A stretch of DNA of 32,544 nucleotides, taken from positions 1 through 32,544 of the forward strand of contig CALQFT020000020.1 of assembly GCA_943329925.2 (NCBI GenBank), read 5' to 3'. Below, piece after piece: positions 17,135-25,723 of this stretch. Source of the DNA: Opitutus sp. GAS368. Its GTDB lineage: Bacteria; Verrucomicrobiota; Verrucomicrobiia; Chthoniobacterales; Chthoniobacteraceae. The translations under genes and the position numbers were made by a program. Position 1 is the first letter of the stretch; every line of letters begins with the position of its first letter. The notes under the pieces were generated by a model. The model was given only the letters and a program-made list of their open reading frames with translations, did not search any database and was not told the DNA's origin.

Positions 17135-18253
17135 TCAAGAATCCTTCATCCATCTCTTTGGGTTCGCTTTGGGTGCCTTTCGTTTCCGCACCGGCTTTTC
17201 CCAACTCGCGATAAGAGCATCCATCTCAGCTAGGACTGCCAACTGTAGAGTCCTGTCCTGTTTAAGCTGGCGCTCAATTTGGGTCTGCAGCCCAGAGCGA
17301 TCCTGCACGGAGCCAAAGTCCCACGCGGGATCTTTCTTGGCTGAACTCAGACTGCGCAACACCGCTTGAACCGAACGCCTCAATTCCTTAAACGCGGAAC
17401 GCAACTGGTGCAAACTCGTGGCAGGGCTGACGGTTTGCTCCGTGAGTTCGCTAAGGGCAAAAAGAGTCTCCAGACGCTCCAAGTTTCCCGTACTGTAAGC
17501 ATCTTGAACCTCATGCCATAGCGCAGTCGCTCCAGGAGAGGAATCCGTTCGCACATCCGGATGCAAACGGCGCACCAACTGCCGGTAGAGCTCCTTAATT
17601 CGCGCCGCTTCAGGTTTCTCAGGAGGCAGCGGCTCTGGAGGGCGGGACCGCTCCGCCTCCGTTTCCGGAGCATCCCGCCCCAGCACCTCTTGCTTGAATT
17701 TGGCAAAGAGCCGGGCGTACTCGGCCTTACTCAAAGCCTCCACAAAAACTCCAAAGTGCATATCGAGGAATTCCTCAAAGAGCATCTCCGCTTCCTCCGC
17801 GTCCGAAGCACGGCCCCTGAATTCAGCAAACGGGTCCCCATCGTCCACATTCGCACCCGGCGATGCCATCTCCTCAGGAGGGGCACTTCGCCGCTCGATG
17901 ACCATTTTGTAGGCGGCTTTAAAGCTACGGGCCTCACCGAAATACATAACCGTGCGCACTTCCTCAATGAGGTCTCGTTTTTCGCAAACGGTGCGCTCGC
18001 CCTCTCGCAACTCGCTCAGAAGTGCGCCGAAATTATACGCCATCCAACGCTCAAACAGCGGTCTATCCTCTCGCTCGAAGCGCGTCCATTGAGCACGCAA
18101 CTTCTCCAACCGGGCCATTTCACGAGAACATTCCTGCGCAGCTTTTTTACGTAATGGCTCCTGATCCAGAAGCACAATCTCCAAGCTCCGAAACAACTTC
18201 GACCGCCCCGAGCCGCCCACGCCCCGTTGTGACTTTTTACGCCCGCTTTGCAC
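17135..18253 (-). CDS. J-domain-containing protein (DnaJ-like co-chaperone, atypical architecture)
   Basis: 372 residues from a GTG at 18253, with GGAG 12 nt upstream. A long, charged, mostly helical N-terminal region (about 20-195) precedes a segment, IKELYRQLVRRLHPD, whose HPD (231-233) in this context is the DnaJ helix II-III loop. It is followed by ATALWHEVQDAYSTGN, as in the third and fourth helices. There is no G/F region, zinc finger or DnaJ C-terminal domain, so the protein is an unusual type III-like J protein that would stimulate a DnaK ATPase. It is cytoplasmic, with no signal or membrane segment. A 161-nt gap separates it from the MoxR operon downstream on the same strand, and a functional link with that operon is only a suggestion. 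Confidence 0.65.
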   Translation of the reverse strand: MQSGRKKSQRGVGGSGRSKLFRSLEIVLLDQEPLRKKAAQECSREMARLEKLRAQWTRFEREDRPLFERWMAYNFGALLSELREGERTVCEKRDLIEEVRTVMYFGEARSFKAAYKMVIERRSAPPEEMASPGANVDDGDPFAEFRGRASDAEEAEMLFEEFLDMHFGVFVEALSKAEYARLFAKFKQEVLGRDAPETEAERSRPPEPLPPEKPEAARIKELYRQLVRRLHPDVRTDSSPGATALWHEVQDAYSTGNLERLETLFALSELTEQTVSPATSLHQLRSAFKELRRSVQAVLRSLSSAKKDPAWDFGSVQDRSGLQTQIERQLKQDRTLQLAVLAEMDALIASWEKPVRKRKAPKANPKRWMKDS

Positions 18254-18465
18254 TCTATCAATTTACTCCATCCCGAATCGCAATCCAGTTTTATGAGACA
18301 AAGAATTCCAAATAGTGGGACCGCGTTCCGCGCCGCTCTCAGCGTTGGACCCTCATCGTGAAAAACGCGACTTTCCTCAAACAAGAGGCGGTGTTCTGTG
18401 GATGCCACATGGGCGCAAGTTTGCATCCGCTCCGCACAGTCACCCGAGACAGTCCTGCTATCGGT

Positions 18466-18509
18466 CGTCTTGCGAAAAGAATAGGCGGCGCTAAAAGAGT
18501 CCCGCCGCC
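18466..18509 (-). terminator. Candidate intrinsic terminator after the PVC cytochrome gene
   Basis: On the minus strand, 32 nt beyond the stop, a perfect 7-bp GC stem (GGCGGCG, 12-nt loop, CGCCGCC; 18509-18484) is followed by tattcttttcgc. The stem is strong but the U-tract is broken, so termination may be partial. Confidence 0.4.
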
Positions 18510-18540
18510 CAAGAGTCTTCCCACAGGGCGAAAAGCGCTC

Positions 18541-21198
18541 CTACTTCGCCGCGGCCTGCGCCTGCGTGGAAGAACTGTGTCCATCAAGCACCTGAAGCTC
18601 ATGGATCGACCAGTAAGTGCCGCTTGCTGAATCCGTCTGCGTAATGCGCAGCGCCTTGGCCTTTACCGGAGCAAACGCGACATTCGTCATCCCACGCTCC
18701 CCCTTGCCTTCGGCCACGGTCCGGCTCCAAGTCGTTCCGTCTTCGGATAACTCCACCTTATAGGCACGGGGATAATCGCCCGCAGAGGCGCCGGCATCCA
18801 GCACGATGCCCGAGACAAGTTCCACCTTGGGAAACTCTACCGCGAACCACATGCCGGGAACCTGAGCACTCTTGGTGTCGTAGCGAGTCGCAAGGTCGCT
18901 ATCGACGGCTTTTGAAACAGCGCCGGCATTGTGGCTGGCGCTCAACTTCCATTCCTTGCGGCCCTGCAGAACCACAGGCCCAAACTCAGAAAGTTCCTGA
19001 ATTGTGAAAGGCGTGGTGCGGTTTTTGAGTTTCTCGCGCAAGGCGGCTACATCCTTGGGTAAAATCACATCCGCCTTGTTGCCGAAACTGTTGCGCACAT
19101 ACGACGCCACAGAGGCTATCCACTGATTGTCATTACTCTCCATCGAAACCATTTGCGCATCGTAAACTTTCCCTTCCACCGGACCCGCAAGCCCCCGCAA
19201 CAAGACAGCCACAAAGGCGTCTTTGGGCCCAGTCACGGTGCGAGAAGAAGCGAGTGCGGGAGCGAGGTTCAGACCGGGTTTGCCATCCACGGGAGTTCCG
19301 CGTCCATCGGCGCCGTGACAAGTGAAACAGAGTTCGTTGAAAATATCGTTGCCCTTTGTAAGCAGATTTTTTTGATCGTTACTGAACTCTTTGCCCCAGG
19401 AGCGCTTCGGGGCAAGCATTTCCATCGCAATGTCTTTTAGGGCAAAGTGCCCGGTGGCTCCCACGAGACAACCTTGCAGAATGGGCTTGGCCTCAGTTGG
19501 ATTCAGCAAGCGAGCGCTGCACATCGCCTGAAGCGACACCGAGCCGTCGCTATCCTTCGCCATCGAAAAAATATCCTGAAACAACGAGGCGTCTCCCGCC
19601 TTGAACAAGGTCTCACTGACGCGGATGGCAGCCGCGCGCACCACTGGATCGCTGTCCTTCATTGCGCCCCTGACCATGACTGCATCCACGGCACCCAGGC
19701 CCTCCAAAGTCCAAAGAGCGTGAATCCGGGCGACTGAAGTTTTGGCTCCTGTTGAGAGCTTCTTCAAAGCAGGAACGACGGACTTGTCCTGTCGGAGAAC
19801 GAGCAGCTTCTGGGCGGTGTCGCGCCACCAACCATTTGGATGTTCCAAGGTGGCAGCGAGCTCGCTCGAGGAGGCGTCGTACAAACGCGGCTGCGGTCCG
19901 GGCTTGAAGTCGTCGTGGACCAGGCGCCAAACACGGCCCCTGCTAACCTGTTTATCCAAATCATATTGCGCAACAACGTTGCGCAGGTAGCTTCCCTCCT
20001 TCACCCAGTTGCCCTCTTGAATAATTCCACGATACATGTCCACCAAGTACAAGGTGCCGTCCGGCGCCGTGTTCATATTCACCACTCGGGAAAGCGGATC
20101 GGTGGAGCGAATGAACTCGGAATGGTCGTAGGCATTTTTTAAAGTGGTGACCCCATCATTCACCTCTACTTTGCTGCGGCGCACCAAGCGGCCAACCGGT
20201 TCAGAAAACAGCAGATCTCCCCGCAGATCCGCTGGCAAACGATCCCCCCGGAAGATCTCCGTGCCGCAAGTGGCGGTAAAATGATTGAGCGTTTTATCTT
20301 CGGGCCGGAAACGCTTGTCACCACCTTGGACATCAGCAATCCCCACGAGCGGCCAGACTAGCGAATAATCTTCTGAAAACTGGTTCTTCACATTCACCCC
20401 CGCATAAAGGATGTGTGTTTGAAAATTCATCGGGCCTCGCTCGCCACCTGCATTGACGATCCAAGGTTTGCCGTAATCGTCCTGAGCGAGCCCCCACTGT
20501 CCTCCGTTGGCGGCGATTGGCTCCTTGATTGGCGCGCCACCCGGCTGCCAACGCAGACGCCAATTATTGTAGGTCATGTACAGCCAGTTATCGATCCCCC
20601 AAATTAATCCACTCTGCTGGTGTTCGAGATTTCCACCACGCGGCCCGCCTTCAAACCAGAGCGTTTTTTTATCTGCAACTCCTTTCCCTGTAGTATCTTC
20701 ATACAGGTAAATATCCTGTGTATCCGTCTCATTGACGAGCAATTGCCCAGGCCCCAAGGGGAGAATCATGCGAGGCAACAGCAGGTTGTCTATGAACACA
20801 CTGTGCTTGTCCATGTGCCCGTCTCCCTTGCTGGACCAGTGGAGGGAAACACGGCTGTTTGCAGCGTGTTCGTTGCTGCCATCCATGTCCTGCATGTAAG
20901 AACGCATTTCCGCGACAAACATCCGACCATTGCCATCAAACACCGCGGCGACAGGCTCGCGAACATCGGGCTCAGCCAGTACCAACTCCATGTGATAACC
21001 CTTCGGGAGTTGAAAGCTTTTGAGTGTCTCGGCCGGACTCAACCCAACAATTGAAGGCTGCTTTGGAAAGAGGTCGGCGGCAGGCGCAGCAGCAACGGCA
21101 GGCGCAGCAGCAACGGCTGGAGAAGGTTCAACGGCGTTCAGAGCCAGTAAAGTCGAGTGTAGAAGGGCCGAGAGAAGAGTGGCATTCCGGATGTTCAT
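18541..21198 (-). CDS. Secreted PVC-type cytochrome c / membrane-bound dehydrogenase-like protein with F5/8C domain
   Basis: 885 residues from the ATG at 21198, whose N-terminus MNIRNATLLSALLHSTLLAL is a signal peptide; longer in-frame starts would lack one. An Ala/Pro linker with AAAPAVAAAPA follows. A six-bladed propeller-like dehydrogenase domain (about 65-430; opening GYHMELVLAEPDVREPVAAVF) resembles sorbosone/glucose dehydrogenases and the planctomycete 'putative membrane-bound dehydrogenase' family. HEAT-like repeats follow, then a cytochrome c domain with CFTCH at 624-628 for covalent heme. A C-terminal discoidin/F5-8C-like carbohydrate-binding domain (about 755-875) ends the protein. 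It likely oxidises a sugar or another alcohol outside the cytoplasm and passes electrons to the heme. The substrate is unknown. The gene lies 206 nt downstream of dnaE and is probably transcribed separately. Confidence 0.85.
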   Translation of the reverse strand: MNIRNATLLSALLHSTLLALNAVEPSPAVAAAPAVAAAPAADLFPKQPSIVGLSPAETLKSFQLPKGYHMELVLAEPDVREPVAAVFDGNGRMFVAEMRSYMQDMDGSNEHAANSRVSLHWSSKGDGHMDKHSVFIDNLLLPRMILPLGPGQLLVNETDTQDIYLYEDTTGKGVADKKTLWFEGGPRGGNLEHQQSGLIWGIDNWLYMTYNNWRLRWQPGGAPIKEPIAANGGQWGLAQDDYGKPWIVNAGGERGPMNFQTHILYAGVNVKNQFSEDYSLVWPLVGIADVQGGDKRFRPEDKTLNHFTATCGTEIFRGDRLPADLRGDLLFSEPVGRLVRRSKVEVNDGVTTLKNAYDHSEFIRSTDPLSRVVNMNTAPDGTLYLVDMYRGIIQEGNWVKEGSYLRNVVAQYDLDKQVSRGRVWRLVHDDFKPGPQPRLYDASSSELAATLEHPNGWWRDTAQKLLVLRQDKSVVPALKKLSTGAKTSVARIHALWTLEGLGAVDAVMVRGAMKDSDPVVRAAAIRVSETLFKAGDASLFQDIFSMAKDSDGSVSLQAMCSARLLNPTEAKPILQGCLVGATGHFALKDIAMEMLAPKRSWGKEFSNDQKNLLTKGNDIFNELCFTCHGADGRGTPVDGKPGLNLAPALASSRTVTGPKDAFVAVLLRGLAGPVEGKVYDAQMVSMESNDNQWIASVASYVRNSFGNKADVILPKDVAALREKLKNRTTPFTIQELSEFGPVVLQGRKEWKLSASHNAGAVSKAVDSDLATRYDTKSAQVPGMWFAVEFPKVELVSGIVLDAGASAGDYPRAYKVELSEDGTTWSRTVAEGKGERGMTNVAFAPVKAKALRITQTDSASGTYWSIHELQVLDGHSSSTQAQAAAK

Positions 21199-21231
21199 TG
21201 GGAGGTATTTTAAAAAGAGGGAGGCCTTTGA

Positions 21232-21251
21232 ATCCTCACAAGAGTGAGGAT
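21232..21251. promoter_or_regulatory. Perfect 20-bp palindrome upstream of the PVC cytochrome gene
   Basis: ATCCTCAC-aaga-GTGAGGAT: 8-bp perfect arms with a 4-nt centre, ending 34 nt before the ATG at 21198. No U-tract follows on either strand, so an operator is more likely than a terminator. No regulator family is implied by the sequence. Confidence 0.4.
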
Positions 21252-21307
21252 CTGGAATAAATCTATCCCACAGCAAACAAAGCGTTAGAGGATAAGTGAA
21301 AACAGGA

Positions 21308-21339
21308 GAAAAAAGCGCCATTAGCGGCCGCGGTTCGCT
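21308..21339 (-). terminator. Candidate intrinsic terminator after dnaE
   Basis: On the minus strand, 65 nt past the dnaE stop, a GC-rich imperfect hairpin (agcg...gcggccgc...cgct) is followed directly by six T residues. The stem is interrupted but the position and U-tract fit an intrinsic terminator. Confidence 0.4.
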
Positions 21340-21404
21340 GGGTCGCAACCAACGGCGGGGGCGGCAAAAATGACCATGCAAATTTTCGCCGACTTGGCGC
21401 CCCC

Positions 21405-24400
21405 CTATTCGCGTACCACCCAGCGCCCAAGGCTGTTCTCAAGCTCCGCATCCCAGTCCACGCGGTATTGTTCGGCCGGGTGTACCCGCACACGGCGGCC
21501 GTCTTCGTGTTCAAACTGCAGGACCACCGGACGCATACCAGGACTTGCCGAAAGCACGTCGCGGATGTGCAACAACTCGGCTTCGGTGGTGCGCTCCCAT
21601 TCTAATTTCAAGTAAACGGGTCTGGAAGACTCGCTGGGACGCTTCAGCGGCCGAACCTCGCTGGCCGTCACTCGAACCGCTTCATCTTCCCGCAACTCAA
21701 CGCGCACCTGCAAGTTCACAAGCTTTCCCGTTTCGATCAAAGCGGCACCAGTCGCGTACGCTTCACCGAAAATACCCACCTCGATGGAGTCGCTTAAATC
21801 CTCCAACATCACGATGGCGAAAGGCTTGTTCCCCTTCTTTGAAAACTTTTTTACCACACTCACCAAAGAGCCCGCCACCTGCACCGTCGCGCTCTTCTGC
21901 CCCGGCTCAACCTGTTCTGCCAATGAGGCCAGCGGCGTGTACTTTCCACTATCAAAAAGCGACCTGTACCGATCCAACGGATGCCCAGTCACGTAAAATC
22001 CAAGCAACTCCTTTTCCGCAGACAGCTTTTCCTCAGGACTCCAAGGCGTCACCGATTTCAGCGCTCGCTTCTTAGCCTTGGGCATCGGCGCGCTCAACGA
22101 ATCAAACAACGAAACCTGCCCCGCCGCACGATCCCGGCTCGAGCTCACGGCAGATGCCAGCGCCCCTTCAACGCTCTCGAACAATTCCGCGCGCTCCACT
22201 CCCATCCAATCGAATGCGCCGCATCGCACAAGGCTCTCCACCGACTTGCGGTTCACTCGCTTCAAATCCACCCGCGCACAAAAATCCGCCAACGATTCGA
22301 ACACTCCACCCCGTTCGCGCTCCTCCACGGCCGCCTCCATGGCGATCTCGCCCACGTTCTTAATCGCCGCCAAACCGTAGCGAATTCCGAGCTTCTCCCC
22401 ATCGGTTTCCGGCTCGAAGGAAAGTCCGCTTTTGTTGATATCGGGCGGCAGAATCTGCAGTCCCATGCGTTGGCATTCCGCCACAAAAATCGTGAGCTTT
22501 TCCGTCTTCCCAACTTCGTTGGCCATCACCCCGGCCATGAATTCCACCGGAAAATTCGCCTTCAAATAGGCGGTCTGATAACTCACCCAAGCGTATGCCG
22601 CAGAATGAGATCTATTAAACCCGTAGCCCGCAAACTTCTCGAGCAAATCGAAAATCTCGTTGGCCTGCTTTTCCTCAATCTGATTCACCGCCTTGCATCC
22701 GTCTCGGAATTTCTCCCGCTCGATGGCCATCTTGTCCTTGTCTTTTTTCCCCATCGCGCGCCGGAGCAAATCCGCCCCGCCAAGGGTGTAGCCGGCGAGC
22801 ACCTGGGCTGCCTGCATGACTTGCTCCTGATAGACAAAAATACCGTATGTGTCGGCGGTGACTTTCTCCAAAAGAGCATGCGCATACTTGATCTTCGCCT
22901 CCCCTTTTTTGCGCTTAATATAATCGTCAATCAGGTCCATCGGCCCGGGCCGATACAGTGCCAAAATCGCGTTAATATCCTCGATGTCCTTCACATCAAA
23001 CCTGCGGCAAGTCTTCACCATCCCGCCGGACTCCAACTGGAATACCGCCACGGTTTCGCCGCGATTAAGCAGGTCAAACGAGGGCTGATCCGTCAGCGGA
23101 ATCCGATCCAAATCGAAGTCCGGGAATTTGCGGTGGATTAATTTAAGAGCGTCCTGAATGACCGTCAGAGTCTTGAGCCCTAGAAAATCCATCTTCAGCA
23201 TCCCAAGATCCCCGAGGGGCGACATCGGATACTGGCTCACAATGGATCCGTCATTCGCGCGCGTCAGAGGGATGTATTCGGAAAGGTCGCGGTCGCTGAT
23301 AACCACCCCGGCCGCGTGCACACCCACCCCGCGAGTCAGCCCCTCGAGCGTGCAAGCAAACTCCCACATCTGGCGCGTGGCCGGCTCGTTATCGACGGCG
23401 GCCCGCAATTCCGGATTTTTGTCGATGGCTCCATCGGTGTGATCGACCTCGCCGGTCTCCTTATTTTTTTTATCAACTCCCGCCAGCGTGATACCCAGTT
23501 CGTTGGGGATCATTTTTGAAATCCGATCGGCGTCGCCGTAACTCCACCCCAGCACCCGCCCGACGTCGCGCACGACGGACTTCGCGCCCATGGTGCCGAA
23601 AGTTGCAATCTGGGCTACGGCGCGTTCTCCATACTTAATCCGAACATAATCAATGACCTCTCCACGGCGGCGCTGACAGAAGTCGACATCGATATCCGGT
23701 GGAGAAACCCGCTCCGGATTCAGGAAGCGCTCAAAGAGCAGCTTGAATTTGATCGGGTCAATGTCGGTAATCCCCATTAAGTACGCCACCATCGAACCAG
23801 CCGCTGAGCCGCGTCCCGGGCCCACTGCGATGCCCTTGCTCTTCGCCCAGTTGATGAAGTCCCACACAATCAGGAAGTAATTCACGAACCCCTGCTTTTC
23901 GAGCAGCCCAAGCTCTCTTTCCAGGCGCTCCTGAATCAGCGCGGAATCCGCCTCTGCTCCATAGCGGGGCCCAAGCCCGTTCTGGCAAATTTGACGCATG
24001 TACTGATTCTGGTCCATCCCCGGAGGCGGTTCGTAAGCGGGGTACTTTGGGTTCCCGAACTCGATCTTGAGGTTGCACCGATCAGCGATCTCCAGAGTGT
24101 TACGCACGGCCTCCGGATACTCGCGAAAAAGGGCTGACATCTCCTGCGGACTCTTAAGAAAGAGCTCAGGCACATAGTGCATCCGCTTTTCGTCCGCCAC
24201 ATTACAGCCCGTTCCGATACAGATCATCACGTCGTGGGCTTCGTGGTGAGAACGCTCCAAGAAATGAACGTCGTTGGCTCCAACCATTCCCACGCCGAGC
24301 TCCTTCGCCATCTTGGGCAAAAGGCGGTTGCAGCGAATTTGCTGCTCAATACCGTGATCGTGCAACTCCATGAAGAAGTTTTCCGCCCCCAGAATGTCAC

Positions 24401-24893
24401 GATATTGTGCGGCGAGCTCCCAGGCGCGAGGTTCGTTATCTGCGAGAATCGCCTGATTAACTTCGCCCTTGAGGCAACCACTCAGACCAATCAAACCTTT
24501 GCCATATTGAGATAGCAAATCTTTGTCGATGCGCGGCTTGTAGTACATTCCATCTAGGTGCGCGATAGATACCAGCTTCACCAGATTGGCGTAACCCACC
24601 TCATCTTTAGCGAGTAGCGTAAGATGAAAGGCTGCGTCCCTGCCACTGCTTGCATTGCGGTCTTTGTGCGAACCCGGGGCCACGTACGCCTCAACGCCGA
24701 TGATCGGTTTGACGCCCACCTTCATGGCTTCCTGATAAAACTCTATGGCGCCAAATAAGTTCCCGTGATCCGTCAGGGCCACCGCAGGCATCCCGTATTC
24801 CTTCACCTTCTTCATGAGCGCGGGGATGCGCACGGCCCCGTCTAGCAGCGAATATTCGGTGTGAAGATGAAGATGAACAAACGGATCAGACAT
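21405..24893 (-). CDS. dnaE: DNA polymerase III subunit alpha
   Basis: 1162 residues, the normal DnaE length. It replicates the chromosome as the catalytic subunit of the polymerase III holoenzyme. The N-terminal PHP domain opens FVHLHLHTEYSLLDG, with TDHGN following. The polymerase active site is PPDIDVDF, where Asp402 and Asp404 match the two catalytic aspartates of the family. The fingers motif GFNRSHSAAYAW and a helix-hairpin-helix follow. The C-terminal OB-fold region contains VSVVKKFSKKGNKPFAIVML. All parts are present, so the gene appears intact. It ends 206 nt upstream of the PVC cytochrome gene. The large plus-strand open frames inside it are shadows. Confidence 0.97.
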   Translation of the reverse strand: MSDPFVHLHLHTEYSLLDGAVRIPALMKKVKEYGMPAVALTDHGNLFGAIEFYQEAMKVGVKPIIGVEAYVAPGSHKDRNASSGRDAAFHLTLLAKDEVGYANLVKLVSIAHLDGMYYKPRIDKDLLSQYGKGLIGLSGCLKGEVNQAILADNEPRAWELAAQYRDILGAENFFMELHDHGIEQQIRCNRLLPKMAKELGVGMVGANDVHFLERSHHEAHDVMICIGTGCNVADEKRMHYVPELFLKSPQEMSALFREYPEAVRNTLEIADRCNLKIEFGNPKYPAYEPPPGMDQNQYMRQICQNGLGPRYGAEADSALIQERLERELGLLEKQGFVNYFLIVWDFINWAKSKGIAVGPGRGSAAGSMVAYLMGITDIDPIKFKLLFERFLNPERVSPPDIDVDFCQRRRGEVIDYVRIKYGERAVAQIATFGTMGAKSVVRDVGRVLGWSYGDADRISKMIPNELGITLAGVDKKNKETGEVDHTDGAIDKNPELRAAVDNEPATRQMWEFACTLEGLTRGVGVHAAGVVISDRDLSEYIPLTRANDGSIVSQYPMSPLGDLGMLKMDFLGLKTLTVIQDALKLIHRKFPDFDLDRIPLTDQPSFDLLNRGETVAVFQLESGGMVKTCRRFDVKDIEDINAILALYRPGPMDLIDDYIKRKKGEAKIKYAHALLEKVTADTYGIFVYQEQVMQAAQVLAGYTLGGADLLRRAMGKKDKDKMAIEREKFRDGCKAVNQIEEKQANEIFDLLEKFAGYGFNRSHSAAYAWVSYQTAYLKANFPVEFMAGVMANEVGKTEKLTIFVAECQRMGLQILPPDINKSGLSFEPETDGEKLGIRYGLAAIKNVGEIAMEAAVEERERGGVFESLADFCARVDLKRVNRKSVESLVRCGAFDWMGVERAELFESVEGALASAVSSSRDRAAGQVSLFDSLSAPMPKAKKRALKSVTPWSPEEKLSAEKELLGFYVTGHPLDRYRSLFDSGKYTPLASLAEQVEPGQKSATVQVAGSLVSVVKKFSKKGNKPFAIVMLEDLSDSIEVGIFGEAYATGAALIETGKLVNLQVRVELREDEAVRVTASEVRPLKRPSESSRPVYLKLEWERTTEAELLHIRDVLSASPGMRPVVLQFEHEDGRRVRVHPAEQYRVDWDAELENSLGRWVVRE

Positions 24894-24949
24894 GGCAGTC
24901 TGCTCAGACTACACTCTGAATCTCCCGCCCGCAAAGCCCGCATGCAGTC

Positions 24950-25357
24950 TCAATGCAGACCGCAACTAGAGTCGCAATTGTCTCCAAAAAAATCTTCGGC
25001 AACCGGCACCCGGCCGATATCAAATGTTTTGGAAAGCATCGGATAAATTAGCTTTTGGATGACATCCAGTTCGCCCTGTGCGGCAATGAAATCTTTGGCG
25101 ACATCCTTGCTCAGAGTCGCATCGCGATACGCTTCCAACTCTGCAATTTCCTCCGGAGTAACAGTCATGCCTGCCGCCTGCTTTTCGGTCAGAAGTTGAA
25201 CCCGGTTATTGACCATCTGAAACTCAAATTTGATCAACTCATCCTCAAGAAAGGCCTGCATTTTCTGATGCGTAGCAGCGAAGCCCGGCATCTGAACTAT
25301 CGCCTGACATAACTCGAGAGTCTTTTGTTCCACCAACGCTTGCGGGGATGTTTTCAT
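24950..25357 (-). CDS. YlbF/YmcA-family protein with C-terminal cysteines
   Basis: 135 residues, helical, cytoplasmic. The body (MKTSPQALVEQKTLELCQAI, then GFAATHQKMQAFLEDE and RVQLLTEKQAAGMTVTPEEI) matches the four-helix YlbF/YmcA family. In Bacillus subtilis YlbF and YmcA act with YaaT to control RNase Y-dependent RNA maturation and development. The C-terminal tail is DNCDSSCGLH with Cys128 and Cys132, a possible metal or Fe-S ligand pair; the B. subtilis complex is known to hold Fe-S clusters. The gene lies 56 nt upstream of dnaE on the same strand and may be co-transcribed with it. Whether this organism has the partner proteins cannot be seen here. Confidence 0.7.
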   Translation of the reverse strand: MKTSPQALVEQKTLELCQAIVQMPGFAATHQKMQAFLEDELIKFEFQMVNNRVQLLTEKQAAGMTVTPEEIAELEAYRDATLSKDVAKDFIAAQGELDVIQKLIYPMLSKTFDIGRVPVAEDFFGDNCDSSCGLH

Positions 25358-25390
25358 AGCGGGCTAGGTTCTGGATAGGGGGGTGTAAAA

Positions 25391-25420
25391 CACGGAGACC
25401 ACGGACACGGAGACCACGGA
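25391..25420. repeat. Perfect 15-bp tandem duplication
   Basis: cacggagaccacgga occurs twice in direct succession, and a further partial gac follows. Each unit is itself built of cggaga/ccacgga submotifs. Read on the minus strand it is a run of tccgtg(g/t) words, of a kind seen in dispersed extragenic repeats of many bacterial genomes. It lies between the small-basic-protein terminator and the YlbF-family gene. Confidence 0.9.
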
Positions 25421-25426
25421 GACATC

Positions 25427-25465
25427 AAAAACAGAAAAGGCCTGCGCAACGAATCGCGGCAGACC
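25427..25465 (-). terminator. Intrinsic terminator of the small basic protein gene
   Basis: Starting 41 nt after the stop on the minus strand, ggtctgccgc, an 8-nt loop and gcgcaggcc form a stem of nine pairs with one bulge and one G-T pair. The stem is followed directly by ttttctgttttt. This is a good rho-independent terminator and suggests the small gene is an independent, highly expressed unit. Confidence 0.7.
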
Positions 25466-25505
25466 TGTTTCCGGCGTCGTCACTGACGCAGACTAAGCGG
25501 AAGGC

Positions 25506-25661
25506 TTACGCCTCGGGCATGGTCTTGCGAAGACCCACGACTTTGTCACCCAACTTGAATTGGCCACGTTTGGTGAGTAACTCTACGCGCTCGAAGCGCT
25601 TGAGTACGTTGCGTTTAGCGGAAATTGTACTGGCCCCTTTGAGGCTGCGGTGCTGGGACAT
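25506..25661 (-). CDS. Small basic protein (Verrucomicrobia/Chlamydiae type)
   Basis: 51 residues from the ATG at 25661: MSQHRSLKGASTISAKRNVL, then KRFERVELLTKRGQFKLGDK and VVGLRKTMPEA. Length, high Lys/Arg content and the S-L-K...RNVLKR.ER...G....GD.V.GL.K pattern match the family of small basic proteins found in Verrucomicrobia and Chlamydiae (TIGR04137 type). Its function is not established; a ribosome- or RNA-associated role is suspected from charge and size. It sits between rluD-like and ylbF-like genes on the same strand and has its own terminator. An AT-rich stretch (caaatttattat) directly precedes the ATG. It is a useful phylum marker. Confidence 0.85.
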   Translation of the reverse strand: MSQHRSLKGASTISAKRNVLKRFERVELLTKRGQFKLGDKVVGLRKTMPEA

Positions 25662-25723
25662 ATAATAAATTTGTTGAGCCGGAAATCCTACGGAAGAAAG
25701 GTCGGCAGTGTAAAGCGATAATC

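Noticed and set aside
18254-18540. Search for a gene between the J-domain and cytochrome genes
   Set aside because: Open frames here are short and lack motifs; only the candidate terminator at the right end is supported.
21981-23141. Plus-strand open frame of 386 codons
   Set aside because: Entirely antisense to the conserved middle of dnaE; composition is that of a shadow frame in G+C-rich DNA.
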